Part shown: positions 28,011-37,939 of the stretch, piece by piece
How positions within the stretch are numbered: the stretch's first letter is position 1
Layout: every line of letters starts with the position of its first letter
Assembly (NCBI GenBank): GCA_963843465.1
Contig: CAWJKP010000007.1
Coordinates: 62,001-126,000, forward strand
Reading direction: 5' to 3'
From: CAWJKP01 sp963843465
Lineage (GTDB): Bacteria > Planctomycetota > Planctomycetia > Pirellulales > Thermoguttaceae
Length of the DNA: 64,000 nucleotides
Position numbers and translations under genes: made by a program
The notes under the pieces: model-generated
Databases searched by the model: none
What the model was told of the DNA's origin: nothing
Seen by the model: only the letters and a program-made list of their open reading frames with translations

Positions 28011-28238
28011 ACACGGGAGGTTTCAGCAGTCAGCAAGGTGTCGGAAACCGTTATTCTGCCGCGGAACAATTCCTGAAGCCATTTTTCATGCTCCATTTTG
28101 TCTCCTGATCGTCAAATCCACAAGATCCCCCAGCGAGCGGTTGCCTTTCGGAGAAAAAGCGATAAGCTTGACAGACAGCCTGACAGCCGAGAACATGAAA
28201 TCATCGAGCCAATGGCGGTCTATTGAAGGAGGCGGAGT

Positions 28239-28871
28239 GTGAACGAATCGGTAATCACCAAGGCCCTCGAGATCTGGACGCTGCAAAACCTGCTGAACCT
28301 CTCCATCACGCTGGGCATCCTGGCGACCGGCCTGGCGATGATCCAGAGCTACTACGACGCGCTGGAGAAACGCCTCTCCCTGCGGGTCTCCATCGAGCTC
28401 TGGAGGATCTTCACCGTGCTCCTGGTCGATCTCCTGCTGGCCTTCGCGGTGCTGATCGGTTACCTGACGCTCAACCCGGACATCATGTCCGACGTGAAGA
28501 TGGCCGTTCCCTTCTTTCCGGCGGCGACGGTCTTGTGGGCCGTCGCGCTGGTGCTGCGGCTGTTCCACGGCGGCCACGAAATGGCTTCCAAGAACCACCG
28601 GCGGTCGCTCTACCTGATGCTTGTGGGCTGCCTGGTGAACATTGTCGGCTTCACTTTCGTGATGGAGGGAGCCAGCCATGAGTATCTGGACAGCCATCCC
28701 ATTGACGGCAAGTTCTGGGTGTTCCTCAAGACGTACCTTCGCTCCAACGACAACCTCGACAGCATCATATTTTCGCAAATGGTGTTTTACGTCTGCTTCC
28801 CGATCTTGCTGGCGGTGCTGGCCTGGGGCGTGTGGTCGGGATTGAAACAACTGGCCGCGCAGGGGAAGTAG
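28239..28871 (+). CDS. multi-pass membrane protein of unknown function
   Basis: 210 residues from GTG 28239, directly preceded by AAGGAGGCGGA. Five to six hydrophobic segments are visible (LLNLSITLGILATGLAM, FTVLLVDLLLAFAVLIGYL, ATVLWAVALVLRLF, YLMLVGCLVNIVGFTFVM, MVFYVCFPILLAVLAWGVW). I do not recognise the family. The gene ends three bases before a small ferredoxin gene on the same strand, so the two are probably co-transcribed and could form a membrane redox pair. Confidence 0.75.
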   Translation: MNESVITKALEIWTLQNLLNLSITLGILATGLAMIQSYYDALEKRLSLRVSIELWRIFTVLLVDLLLAFAVLIGYLTLNPDIMSDVKMAVPFFPAATVLWAVALVLRLFHGGHEMASKNHRRSLYLMLVGCLVNIVGFTFVMEGASHEYLDSHPIDGKFWVFLKTYLRSNDNLDSIIFSQMVFYVCFPILLAVLAWGVWSGLKQLAAQGK

Positions 28872-28873
28872 CC

Positions 28874-29084
28874 GTGGACTGGCAGTGGAGATTGATCCTG
28901 CGAGACTGCACGGGCTGCGGCATCTGCGCCGAACGTCTGCCCGCACGGCGCGATCGCCATGCCCCGCGAGATGGCCTATCCCGAGCCGGTCGATGGGCGG
29001 TGCGTGGGGTGCATGGATTGCGTCGAGCAGTGCCCCTTCGACGCCGTCGAGGTTTGCCAGGCTGCGGCGGCGGTGCGACCGTAG
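28874..29084 (+). CDS. 2[4Fe-4S] ferredoxin-like protein (frameshifted)
   Basis: Starting at GTG 28874, the frame gives RDCTGCGICAE and then breaks. Removing one base in GAACGTCTGC (about 28930) restores the sequence EVCPHGAIAMP, followed by a second cluster motif CVGCMDCVEQCPFDAVEV and a stop at 29082-29084. Both CxxCxxCxxxCP cluster-binding patterns are complete, giving a product of about 70 residues that carries two 4Fe-4S clusters. No single reading frame covers it. It follows the membrane protein gene by three bases, which suggests an electron-transfer partner. Confidence 0.75.
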
Positions 29085-29114
29085 AGACCTGAAAGGTGCG
29101 TATTCCGCATCAAG

Positions 29115-29156
29115 TGGCGGGGACAGGATTCGAACCTGTGACCTCGAGGTTATGAG
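29115..29156 (-). other. 3' half of a tRNA-Met gene (integration scar)
   Basis: Reading the minus strand, the anticodon loop CTCATAA (CAT anticodon) is followed by an anticodon-stem half, variable loop, a perfect T arm (ACAGG-TTCGAAT-CCTGT) and the acceptor half CCCCGCCA. The 5' half is missing: the bases before the loop cannot form the anticodon stem and no D arm is present. Loss of identity at the anticodon loop is the usual footprint of a tyrosine integrase that used the tRNA 3' end, exactly as at 50936-50981. It is not a functional tRNA. Confidence 0.8.
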
Positions 29157-29282
29157 GCACCACTGGGACGCCGCCGAAACACCTGTTTTTCCCGGGTCTC
29201 AGAGGTAGTTCCACTCCCTGTTCACCGTGGTAAGATAGGGGCTCTCGCCTCCGGCCAGCCAGTCTTCGTTGAAGGTGATTCA

Positions 29283-30405
29283 GTGACTCCGCGCGACCGA
29301 GTTCGGGCTGCGTTGGCTCATTGCCAACCAGATTTTACTCCCTGCGATTACTACGCCACCCCGGAGATCCAGGCGGCGTTACAGAGGTACTATGGATTGC
29401 CGCCGCAAGACGTGGGCGGCATCGCGATGGGCGTCAGCACACCTTGCGGCGACAATCGTCTTTCGGAGATGCTTGGCGCAGACATCCGCTACATCGCGCC
29501 TCCCTATACCGGCCCGACACTGCCGAGCTTCGGCGACGGATCGAGCATGAACCTCTGGGGCATCCGCCGTCGCCCCATTTCAAACCAGTACGGGGAGTAC
29601 GCCGAACCGGTGGAATCGCCTTACGCGGCCTGGAAAACCGTGGAGGAAGCGGCGCGACTCCCCTGGCCTGACCCTGATTGGTTCGACTACAGCGCGATCC
29701 CCGCCATGTGCGCAGTACCCTGACTTTGCGATTGCCGTGGGCGGGACCTACGTGCAGGATTTCATCAACGGCGTGGCCTTCGGGCGGGGCGTAGAGCAGG
29801 TCTTGGTTGACATCGCCACGGAAGACCCGGTCTACTTGTTCATCGTCGAGCAGCGCCATCGGTTCTACCTGAGCTACATCGAACGCATCTTGGCGGCGGG
29901 CCGAGGGCGTATTGACCTGGTACTCTGCGGCGACGACTTCGGCAGCCAACGGGGATTGCTGATCTCACCCAGCAGCTTCGACCGCCTGTTTGCCCCGAAG
30001 AAGAAGGAACTGTTCGACCTGGTACATGCGTTCCGGGCAAAGGTATCGCACCACTGCTGCGGTTCAAGCCGCAGGCTGCTGCCGCGATTCATTCAGTGCG
30101 GCATGGATGCCTTGCAGACCGTGCAACCGCAAGCCGCTGGAATGAATCCCTATGAGCTGAAGGCTCAGTTCGCCGGGCAGATCACGCTGCACGGCGCGGT
30201 GGATGTCCAGGGGTGGCTTCAACGAGCGACACCCGCAGTGATCGAGGCGGAAGTCAATCGTCTGATGGACGAAGTCGGCAGCGGCGGCGGATACATTCTC
30301 GCCCCAAGCCACAACGTCCAGCCCGATACACCTCTGGAGAACGTATTGGTCGTATACGAGACGGTGGCCAAGCGGCGAGGGAAGAGCATTCTCGCCTGCC
30401 GGTGA
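29283..30405 (+). CDS. uroporphyrinogen decarboxylase-family protein (frameshifted)
   Basis: The N-terminal frame from GTG 29283 (TPRDRVRAALAHCQPDFTPCDYYATPE) stops at 29723; the C-terminal frame resumes with DFAIAVGGTYVQDFINGVAF and runs to 30405. One base change near 29715 would join MCAQYPDFAIAVGG. The protein is of the UroD/methyltransferase-A superfamily (TIM barrel), with the late phrases VSHHCCGSSRRLLP and ILAPSHNVQPDTPLENV. Planctomycetes carry many such paralogues outside haem synthesis, and the divergence from HemE suggests a methyltransferase-like role rather than decarboxylation. Confidence 0.85.
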
Positions 30406-30552
30406 CTTCTCGCGATGGCGGTGATTTTGTGTCGATTCTCTCTGGCCCACAAGAACGCCGCTGGCGGCCTCGGCGCCCAGGCTGGTCCCAAGGCCGCCCC
30501 CGCCCACCGAGGCCGTCAGCGAGGCGGCAAGAAAGCATAGCGGGGTGTCGTG

Positions 30553-30873
30553 CTACCTCGGTCCTGCCGTGTCCTGCGTCAGCCCCCGCAACGTAGTCCA
30601 GACGCCCTCCATCTCCTCCTCGGTCGGATCGGGCGACATAACCTGCTGCCGACGCCACACCTCCTTCCATCGCCCCAGCAGTCCCACGAGGACGGCCAGA
30701 ATGACAAAAGACCACAAGGCCCGGTGTGCGAGCACTTCCACGGGCGGAACGTTGGCCACGGTCTTGAAGTACAAGGGGAAGATGCCCCAGGAACCGTAGG
30801 CTGCAATGCCGTAGAGGATGCCGTAGTGCGAGCCGTGTTTCTCTAACTGGTTCACCGAGTGTGGCCGCCTCAT
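30553..30873 (-). pseudogene. truncated EamA/RarD-type permease
   Basis: The first 70 residues match the start of RarD-like DMT permeases (GILYGIAAYGSWGIFPLYFK, EVLAHRALWSFVILAVLVGL), giving the first helices. After about residue 75 the sequence changes to an unrelated hydrophilic tail (DPTEEEMEGVWTTLRGLTQD) and stops, whereas intact RarD has about 300 residues and ten helices. It looks like the fusion product of an internal deletion. Its ATG overlaps the stop of an SDR fragment. Confidence 0.7.
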
Positions 30874-30944
30874 CAACTCATGTACCAGCCGCCGCCACGT
30901 TGATCGTCTGGCCGGTGATATAGCCGTTGGTGACCAGCGTCAAA
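30873..30944 (-). pseudogene. C-terminal fragment of a short-chain dehydrogenase
   Basis: The minus strand encodes NGYITGQTINV and then, with one base restored, GGGWYMS followed by a stop, the classic SDR C-terminus. Only about 24 residues remain, fused directly behind the 3' end of the GH5 gene and overlapping its stop codon. No Rossmann motif or catalytic Tyr-Lys pair is left. Confidence 0.65.
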
Positions 30945-32511
30945 TGCCCTTGAAGTTCTTCGCGAACCAGGATCGCAGCAGTTTTTCGCGGTTGGTAGGC
31001 GACGTGGCACGGCGGTGGTCCTGGGGGTCGCTGCCGTGCTCCACGCTCCAACCGTCCCATTCCCGGAAGGCGTGGTAGCTCCAATCCCAATCATGGGCCT
31101 CGAAAATGTCGATCAGGTCCGCCAGGTAGCGGCAAGCGCTGTCGTCCGGCGCCCAGCGGATCGCGCTGAACTCGCCGATATAGATGTGGACGTTGTACTT
31201 TCGCTGAAACTCGACCGCCGGCGCAAGCGCCCCTTCGAGTTGGGCCTTGTCCCATCGCTTGCCGTCGATCTCGCCGGGGTAACGGTATGCCTTGCCGGGA
31301 CCATGAACGCCCTGGTGCGTGAAGGCATGGGGCAGGTACACGTGAACGCTGTAGACGACGTTGGAGACCGACAGCGGCCGAAGCTCTCGCAGCCCCTGCG
31401 GACTGCCCCACTGCGGCGGCTCGACGATGATCGTCCGCTCGGGGTCGATCACGCGGATCGCCTTGGCGGCCCGCTCGGCCAAGTCCTGCCAATCGGCCAA
31501 GTCTTCACCCGCCGCGGACTCGACCGGCTCGTTCGCCAGGTCGTAACCCCAAACTGCTCTGGCATCCTTGTATCTTCGCGCCATCTGCTGCCAGACCTCG
31601 ACGAACTTCCGCTGGCAGGCCGCGTTGGTGAAGAGGCCCTGGTCCGACCCAGCGTAACCGGCCCCCGCGACAATCCGTCCGCCCGGCGGCGAGTGCAGGT
31701 CCACCACGACCCGCAGACCGTACTTTTCGCACATCGGCAGCGCGGCGTCCAACGGCGCCAGGGCCGATTGCAGCCAGCGATCATAGGCCGTAAGATCCAA
31801 CGGCTCCTGGATCGCTTCGAGGCGGACGAGTTGCCAGCGGACGAGGTTCGCGTTCCACTTTTGGCCCAACACGCGGAGCCCCGCTTCGTCGATGTCGGGG
31901 CTGACCATTGCCCCTCGCAATCGAGGCACGTTGTGTCCCTTGTACGGCGCTCCGGTCGCCGGACGCGGTTCACCGCCTTCCAGCGGTTTCCAAGCGACGA
32001 CGCGGATGTCGTCGAACCATGCCTTGCCCGTGACCGCCTCCAGGCCCACGACCAGGCTGATCTGTTTGGCGTCCTCGGGCACCACCGCGCGGAAGGCGAC
32101 CCTTTGCCAATCGAACGTGCCAACGCCCATTTCGGCGGCGGGCCACGTCTTCTCCTGGCCGGTCGTGATCGGGGCCATGAACTTGACGCCATTCCACGGC
32201 TGCGGCTTATGGCTGACGTCCTGGGCCTTGATCCTGGCCGAGAACTGCACGACGTAGCCGCGCATCTGGTGAACCGGCAATTCCACTGTGGCCGTGGCGT
32301 ACCCGCTGCCCTTCTCTGCTGGGCGTTCCAGCACCAGGGCGTGCCCGCCGTGAAACCCGGCGCCCAGCACGCCGGGGCCAACCCAGCCCTTGAGGGCATC
32401 GCTCCTCTCAAAGTCCGTGGCGAAGAAGACGTGCCCGCGTGGCAAGACCGCACGCTCCTGCGCCGCCAATAGCGTCGGCAGAACGCAGACGATTAGCCCG
32501 TGGATGAACAT
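30940..32511 (-). CDS. secreted GH5-type glycoside hydrolase with N-terminal carbohydrate-binding-like domain
   Basis: 523 residues from ATG 32511; the frame is open further upstream but a signal peptide (MFIHGLIVCVLPTLLAAQE) begins here. Residues about 25-190 form a beta-sandwich resembling CBM/CIA30 modules (ATDFERSDALKGWVGPG, AWFDDIRVVAW). The catalytic TIM barrel follows: RVVVDLHSPPGG, the acid/base glutamate in WGYDLANEPVE and the nucleophile in YIGEFSAIRWAP, matching family 5 cellulases/mannanases. The very end (SWFAKNFKGI) abuts a foreign SDR fragment, so the original terminus may have been altered slightly. Confidence 0.88.
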   Translation of the reverse strand: MFIHGLIVCVLPTLLAAQERAVLPRGHVFFATDFERSDALKGWVGPGVLGAGFHGGHALVLERPAEKGSGYATATVELPVHQMRGYVVQFSARIKAQDVSHKPQPWNGVKFMAPITTGQEKTWPAAEMGVGTFDWQRVAFRAVVPEDAKQISLVVGLEAVTGKAWFDDIRVVAWKPLEGGEPRPATGAPYKGHNVPRLRGAMVSPDIDEAGLRVLGQKWNANLVRWQLVRLEAIQEPLDLTAYDRWLQSALAPLDAALPMCEKYGLRVVVDLHSPPGGRIVAGAGYAGSDQGLFTNAACQRKFVEVWQQMARRYKDARAVWGYDLANEPVESAAGEDLADWQDLAERAAKAIRVIDPERTIIVEPPQWGSPQGLRELRPLSVSNVVYSVHVYLPHAFTHQGVHGPGKAYRYPGEIDGKRWDKAQLEGALAPAVEFQRKYNVHIYIGEFSAIRWAPDDSACRYLADLIDIFEAHDWDWSYHAFREWDGWSVEHGSDPQDHRRATSPTNREKLLRSWFAKNFKGI

Positions 32512-32545
32512 GGCGCTGATGACTCCTGTGTTGTTCGTCAGTCTA

Positions 32546-32943
32546 CTACTCCTTGGCCACCCGCACCAACTGCTTGCCGACGTTCTGGCCGTGCAACAGG
32601 CCGATGAACGCCTCGGGGGCGCGTTCCAGGCCGTCCACATCAAACTGGCAGTCGTAGATGCCGGGAGGGACCGGCCCCACGGTTACGCTCCAGACGCCCT
32701 CGGCGTCCTTGGCCATCGGCTGTTTGCCGACCGCTTCGCAGATCACGGAGACCTTCTCCGCCTTCGGGCGCGAAGCCGGAAGGTGATTTTGCCGTCCGTC
32801 TGGATCTCGGGCGAGACGAACGGGCTGCCCGACTTCGGTGGTGTCAGCTCCTTTCTTTCCGGTGGGGCCGACTCGGCGGTCCAGCACAACAGTAAGATAG
32901 CGACAAACGCTCCCGCTACAGACCCGGCGCGATTGGTTTGCAT
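32546..32943 (-). pseudogene. chimera of an esterase N-terminus and an oxidoreductase C-terminus
   Basis: The start at 32943 gives a signal peptide (GAFVAILLLCWTAESA) and the opening of an E-set/enterochelin-esterase-like protein (TPPKSGSPFVSPEIQTDGKI). A one-base frameshift near 32770 is needed to continue into PKAEKVSVICEAVGKQPM and PPGIYDCQFDVDG. From there the sequence becomes LERAPEAFIGLLHGQNVGKQ, the C-terminus of NADP-dependent MDR oxidoreductases. Both the esterase catalytic domain and the oxidoreductase body are absent, so this is a deletion fusion joined around VDGLE, not a working enzyme. Confidence 0.7.
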
Positions 32944-33207
32944 GGCATTCCCTCGAAGGTCATAGCCGCGCTGCGCGCATCGGCTAAAGTCGCATTATCC
33001 GGCGCCGTTGCTACGGGTGCAAGTTGCGGCGACTGGAGGAAACTTTGGCCTGCCACAGGCGGGTTGGCGACCGCAATGGTAGGGAAGGACGCTGGGAGCC
33101 CAGGTGGTGGTTTTCCGCTCGGCAGAGTGCAGTTAGAATTGATTGAGGTGCTGGGGGCGGAGTAGCCGCCGTTCAGCGCCAGCGACTCTTGGAAGAAACC
33201 CCTTTCG
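32944..33207. other. intergenic region without recognised features
   Basis: About 260 bases between the chimeric pseudogene and the radical SAM gene. I see no RNA, repeat or credible reading frame in it. Confidence 0.4.
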
Positions 33208-34077
33208 ATGCCTAGCGAAAGCCAGCCCTTGGAAGACTCCCACGAGGTTTCAGGGGAACCCATCGTCCGCGAAACCGTCTGCAAGACGATCCTCAACCGA
33301 AGCGGGCTGAGCGACTATTCGCTCAACTGCTACACCGGCTGCACCCACGCCTGCGTCTACTGCTACGCCCGCTTCATGCAGCGGTTCCATCCGCACGACG
33401 AGCCCTGGGGAGCGTTCGTGGACGTGAAGGTCAACGCCGTCGAGGTGCTCAAGCGGCAGTTGCGCCGGGCTCGGCCGGGCAGCGTCTTCGTCAGCAGCGC
33501 CTGCGACGGCTGGCAGCCGGTCGAAGCCCAGCGGCGGTTGACGCGCCGGTGCTGTGAATTGTTGCTGGAGCACGGGTTCGAGTTGCATGTCCTGACCAAG
33601 AGCGCCTTGGTGTTGAGGGACCTGGACGTGTTCGCCGGACGCTCGGTACAAGTCGGGATCACGCTGACCACGCTGGACGAGCCGCTCCGGCAGTTGTGGG
33701 AACCCACGGCGGCAAGCATTCAAGAGCGACTGCGCGTGATTGAGGCCGCCCGCCGCGCGGGTCTTCAGACCAGCGTCATGTTCGGTCCCTTGCTTCCCTT
33801 TCTGTCCGACAGCCCGGCCGCCATCGACGCCTTGCTGGAGCGGGCCGCTGATCTGGGTATCGACCGCATCTGGGTCGATGCGCTCAATCCACGACCGAGG
33901 GTTTGGCCAGCCGTAGCAGAGCTGCTCCGGGCGAAGTTCCCCGAGCTGTTGCGGCCGTACCGCAAGATTCTCTTCGATGGGCCCTCACGGGCGCAATACG
34001 TGCAGGCACTGCGGACTCGCATTGACGACGCGGCCCGTCGAAAATCGCTGACGGATCGGGTCGCTGCCTGCATGTGA
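33208..34077 (+). CDS. SPL-family radical SAM protein
   Basis: 289 residues. The radical SAM cluster motif CTHACVYCYARF (CxxxCxxC) lies at about residues 45-56, and the spacing and phrases LNCYTGCTHAC, VFVSSACDGWQPVEA and LTKSALVLRDLD are those of the spore-photoproduct-lyase-like group of small radical SAM proteins common in non-sporulating bacteria. The protein should bind a 4Fe-4S cluster and SAM; the substrate is not known, and DNA photoproduct repair cannot be assumed. The start at 33208 is kept because the homologous N-terminus (VRETVCKTILNRSGL) begins close after it. It stands alone between degraded regions. Confidence 0.88.
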   Translation: MPSESQPLEDSHEVSGEPIVRETVCKTILNRSGLSDYSLNCYTGCTHACVYCYARFMQRFHPHDEPWGAFVDVKVNAVEVLKRQLRRARPGSVFVSSACDGWQPVEAQRRLTRRCCELLLEHGFELHVLTKSALVLRDLDVFAGRSVQVGITLTTLDEPLRQLWEPTAASIQERLRVIEAARRAGLQTSVMFGPLLPFLSDSPAAIDALLERAADLGIDRIWVDALNPRPRVWPAVAELLRAKFPELLRPYRKILFDGPSRAQYVQALRTRIDDAARRKSLTDRVAACM

Positions 34078-34210
34078 AACATGCCCGATGGCTCTCCGAT
34101 CTCATCCGCCGCCGCGTGGTTGCAGAACTCCTTTACGCTGGTGCTGGCTGAATAGATGGCCGGAACGTCATGTCCGGCTGCCGCGTTTGGTAATAAAACA
34201 AATTTTTCGG

Positions 34211-34492
34211 TCATCCTTGGCTGAACCCGTGAACCGGGCTGTTGGAGATTTTCGGGGAACTCGGGAATAAATCGGCGGCTTCCTGCCTCTTATCTACACG
34301 GTCGCCTGCCAAGTTTTCACGATTTTTCGTGAACCATTTGAGCCCCAGCAGGATTTCTTGGGTATTGGGCTTCCTGGCGCAATGCAACGGCTTGCCGCCA
34401 TTCACGGGTGTAAAGATCAACGCGCCATCGACCACCTTTCCGGTCCATTGGCCGCTCCGGGTCTCCTTTTCCGTGGCGTACATGCTCCACAC
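34211..34492 (-). CDS. short hypothetical protein, possibly a gene remnant
   Basis: 93 residues with a plausible protein-like segment QWTGKVVDGALIFTPVNGG followed by charged residues. There is no signal, membrane helix or recognised motif, and no good ribosome site. It lies in a 640-base stretch between the radical SAM and CHAT genes that otherwise holds only debris, so it may be the tail of a deleted gene. Confidence 0.25.
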   Translation of the reverse strand: MWSMYATEKETRSGQWTGKVVDGALIFTPVNGGKPLHCARKPNTQEILLGLKWFTKNRENLAGDRVDKRQEAADLFPSSPKISNSPVHGFSQG

Positions 34493-34565
34493 TGCCTCAA
34501 CATACTTGTCGAAAATTATAACAGGGGAACGTGCCGGAGACGAGTACCGGGGGCGGGCGGTTTCC

Positions 34566-34719
34566 CTACGGCGATACGTTCCACGCCTCGACCAGCCGCC
34601 AACCCTTCGGGGTCTTCACCACCATCCCGCCGATGTCCCAGCCGACCTTGCACAAATCGCTGACTTCCCTGGAGAGCCTGGGCCGACACGGCCCGGCTCC
34701 AATTCCTAATCGCTTCCAT
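34566..34719 (-). pseudogene. C-terminal remnant of an unidentified protein
   Basis: In one minus-strand frame the sequence DLCKVGWDIGGMVVKTPKGW ... LVEAWNVSP ends at a stop at 34566-34568 and looks like genuine protein, while the neighbouring frame supplies MEAIRNWSRAVSAQ upstream of it. A frameshift would join them. The family is not recognised; it abuts the stop codon of the CHAT gene. Confidence 0.3.
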
Positions 34720-37700
34720 TAGTGCCAGTCGCCGCTGAGGACAAAGGCCGCCCAGATCTCTGGGGAAAGCTTGACGTCCTTACCCGCGCCATCGCTGTTC
34801 GGTGTGCCGTGCAGTATCCAAAGCTGGGCCTCGCGCAGGGCCTTCATCGGACACATTTTCTCGTGCCAGTGGTTCGCGTAGAACCGAGTCATGAGCTGTT
34901 GGGTAGCGCGGTCGGGTACCGGCCATAGGCTGGCGACCACGCTTCGAGCGCCGGCAGATTGAAATGCCCGCTGTAGCCCCAAGAGACCTTCGCCGGCGGC
35001 CGTCTTGCCCAGCCCCGTCTCGCACGCCGATAGCACAACCAGTTGCACACCCTCCATGCTCGTCGCACTGATCTCCTCGGCGGTGAGAAGGCCGTCATCG
35101 GCGGCAGGGGTGGCGGCGGCATCGCTCTTGTTGGCACGATTGGCCCCTGCCAGGGCCAGCCCCGAAAGCAGTTGCGGATGTTGGCCGCCTGCCTCGAAGC
35201 GGTTCATGTACAGGCCGAGCATGCCAGCCTCATGGGAGACAAAGAACCCGTGCGTGGCCAGGTGCAGGCAGCGATGTTTCGACGCCGCGGCCAGGAACGC
35301 CCGCTTGCTCGCCTGGGACTGCACAAGGTAGTAATTCCCGCACTGCCAACGTGGTCGTGATACAACTTCTCGATCGCCGCGATCTCCCCTTGGGTCCCCG
35401 GCAGAGGAGTGAACTGCATGAGTCTTGCAGGAATCCCCGCGGAATTCGCTAATGGTGTCATCGGGCTCTCCGTTCCCGAGCCGCTGGGCGCGGCGTCGTA
35501 ATCGACATTTCCGATCAGTAGCAGGCTCTTCTGCGAGTCGCTGCGAGCTTTCTCCTCCGCCAGCTCCGGGATCAGTTGCGGGACCGCCACAACGTCAAAG
35601 GTCTGTTCCTCCAGCAGATAGCTGCCCGGCTTGCCACCCGGCAAGGCTCCGAAAGGCAGCCGGCCCAGCGTTCCGTCGGGCGAGATGAGCACGATTTGCG
35701 CCCCGGCCAGCTTCGACTCCAGCGGCTGCCAGATGCGGCGGCGCAGGTACTTTGCCGCCGACTCTCCCAGAGGCGTAGCGCCGAACGATTGCCGCCAAAT
35801 GTCGATCGCCTCGCCAACGCGTTGCGTTGCACCGAGCGGCACCATCTGCACGGGCCTGTCATGGGTAATCACGAAGGCCACTAAACGCTGCTCCCAGGAC
35901 TTTTGGGTCTCCGCTTTCTTGTCGGCTGGCGTGCAATGCCAGTATTCGAGGAAATCCAGCAGGACCGCGTCGGGCGGCAACGCCGTCTGGAGGTCCTTTA
36001 TCGTGACCTGGCGTCTGGCCCGTCGATAGGCCGCGCTTCGCGTCGAGAGGTCTCCCTCCAAGCGATCTTTTTCGGCCGATAGTATCGCGATCTGCTCCTG
36101 GCGAGCCCTGTACTGTTCCGGCTTGGGTACGGCCCAGGCCAGTTGGCTCAACTGCGAGGCAACTCGCTGCAACTGCGTGAAGACCGGCCTTAGCTCCACG
36201 CTGTCCGACGCGGTGCGCATCTGCCGCTGCCGCCGCAACACGCTGCCTTTCCAAGCCAGCACCTCCTGGTACGCAGGTTCGACGTAACCATTGCTGCGGA
36301 CCACCAGGCTCAGGTAGCTGTCCAGGCACGTTCGCACCGAATTCAACATCAGCAATTGCCGCTGCTCCGACTGGATCACCGAGGTGGCTTCCAGGTGTTG
36401 GCGGATGGTGGCCGCGGCCTGGCGATAGAGCGGCTCGGCCTGGACGTCATCGTGCTGATCGACGTAGGTGGCAGCCAGATCGATCAGGCTCTCCGCGTAC
36501 AGATGATGATCCGTGCCCAGAGCCTGTCGCCGGATCGTCAAGACCTGCTGGTACAGCGGCACGGCCTGGGTGAAATCGCCCCGCACCTGGTACAACATGG
36601 CCAGCCTGCTCAGGCTCACGGCATAGTCGGGGTGGTTCTCGCCGAAGGCTTTCTTCATGATGGCCAGTGCTTTTTGGAACAGCGGCTCGGCCTTCGCGTA
36701 GTTCCCCAGTTTCACATATACGCAGGCCAGATTGTCCAGGGCGCCTGCATAACTCGGGTGCTCCTCGCCCCAAGCCCGCCTGAGGATGTCACATGCCTCC
36801 ACGTACAACTCCTCAGCCCGCCCATACTGGCCCAGGCTTTGATACACGTTGGCCAAACTATTGGCGCTGCTTGCGAGATTGACATCGTCGTTGGCCAGCA
36901 CGCGCTTGCGGATCTCCAGGGCCTCACGGTGCAATGCCACAGCGCGGGTGTAGTCGCCTTGTTTGAAGTAAACGTTGCCAAGGCAGTACAAGATCATGGC
37001 GTAACTTGGGTGATTCTCCCGCCCAATCCGCTTGAAAATGTCGCGGGCCTGCTGGTAGGCAACCTCCGCCCGCGCATAGTCGCCCCGGCTTTGATACAAC
37101 TCGGCCAGATTCGTCAGGCTCTCGCCATAGTCGGGATGGTTCTCACCCAAGATCCGCTTGTAGATCCCACAGGCGCGGCGCAAGAGCGGTTCGGCCAGCT
37201 CGTAGGCAGCCTGGTGGCAATGCAAAACCGCGATGAGACTCACGCAGTCCGCGGTCTGCATGCTATCCTCGCCAAGGAACCGCTGGTAAACCTCCAGAGC
37301 CTTCTCGGCTGGCGGGAGCCCCGTGCGCCAGTCGCGATAATCACAACGCTTACAGCCTTGATCGTATAGCTGATCGGCTTTGACCAATTGCCGGGCATCC
37401 TTCATCGGTAGCCTCCGCAGCAATGCCAGGTAGTGTCCTCTGCGGCGGGCGTCGGCCAGGCGATAGTCGTCCTTGCCGTGCAATTGTTCCAGAAACTTCA
37501 TCAGTTCCAGCTCGCGGCGTATCGCCGCGGACCAGTCGTCCCGCTGACAGTCGCGATCGGCGAGCCATTTCACCAGGTCCAAAACCTGCCGTTCGATCCG
37601 TTCGGCTGCCGCTGGTGCACCCGCTTCGGTCGGCGGGACCGGCAGCAACTGGCGATCGGTGGCGATCAACCTCTCGGCAATCTTCTCCGCCTGATCGAAC

Positions 37701-37939
37701 TGCTCGCCCTTGACGAGCTGCGCATAGTCTTTGCTCATCCGCTCCCGGGCGGCCATTTGCTCGCGCCATGCAGTCGTGGACGCCGTATCGTCGGCATGGG
37801 GGATGTTCGTCAGACGTGACAGCAGTACGAGCGTGATCAGACCGGTGGCGAGTCGGCAAGCCCAAAAGCGGTACACACATGTTTCCTTGTCGGCAAAGGA
37901 CGAAAGTGAAGTCTGGCGAGCATGACGTATGTTGTCCAT
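34719..37939 (-). CDS. TPR-CHAT protein (frameshifted)
   Basis: About 1,070 residues across two frames: the long frame runs from the ATG at 37939 to near 35330 and the C-terminal frame from there to 34719; one indel near 35325 joins them. A signal/anchor helix (LATGLITLVLLSRLTNI) is followed by a series of about ten 42-residue tetratricopeptide repeats of the kinesin-light-chain type (SYAGALDNLACVYVKLGNYA and similar). The C-terminal 350 residues are a CHAT domain, a caspase/separase-like cysteine protease, with the histidine in HLATHGFF and the cysteine in LSACETGLG, both present. TPR-CHAT proteins can act as regulated proteases, some in antiphage or cell-death systems; here no gasdermin or effector neighbour is seen. 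Confidence 0.88.

Noticed and set aside
29115..29190. A functional tRNA-Met
   Set aside because: No D arm, and the 5' side cannot pair to make the anticodon stem.
34719..37939. A CHAT-based defence island
   Set aside because: No Cas, gasdermin or other defence gene is adjacent; neighbours are a radical SAM gene, remnants and a sulfatase.
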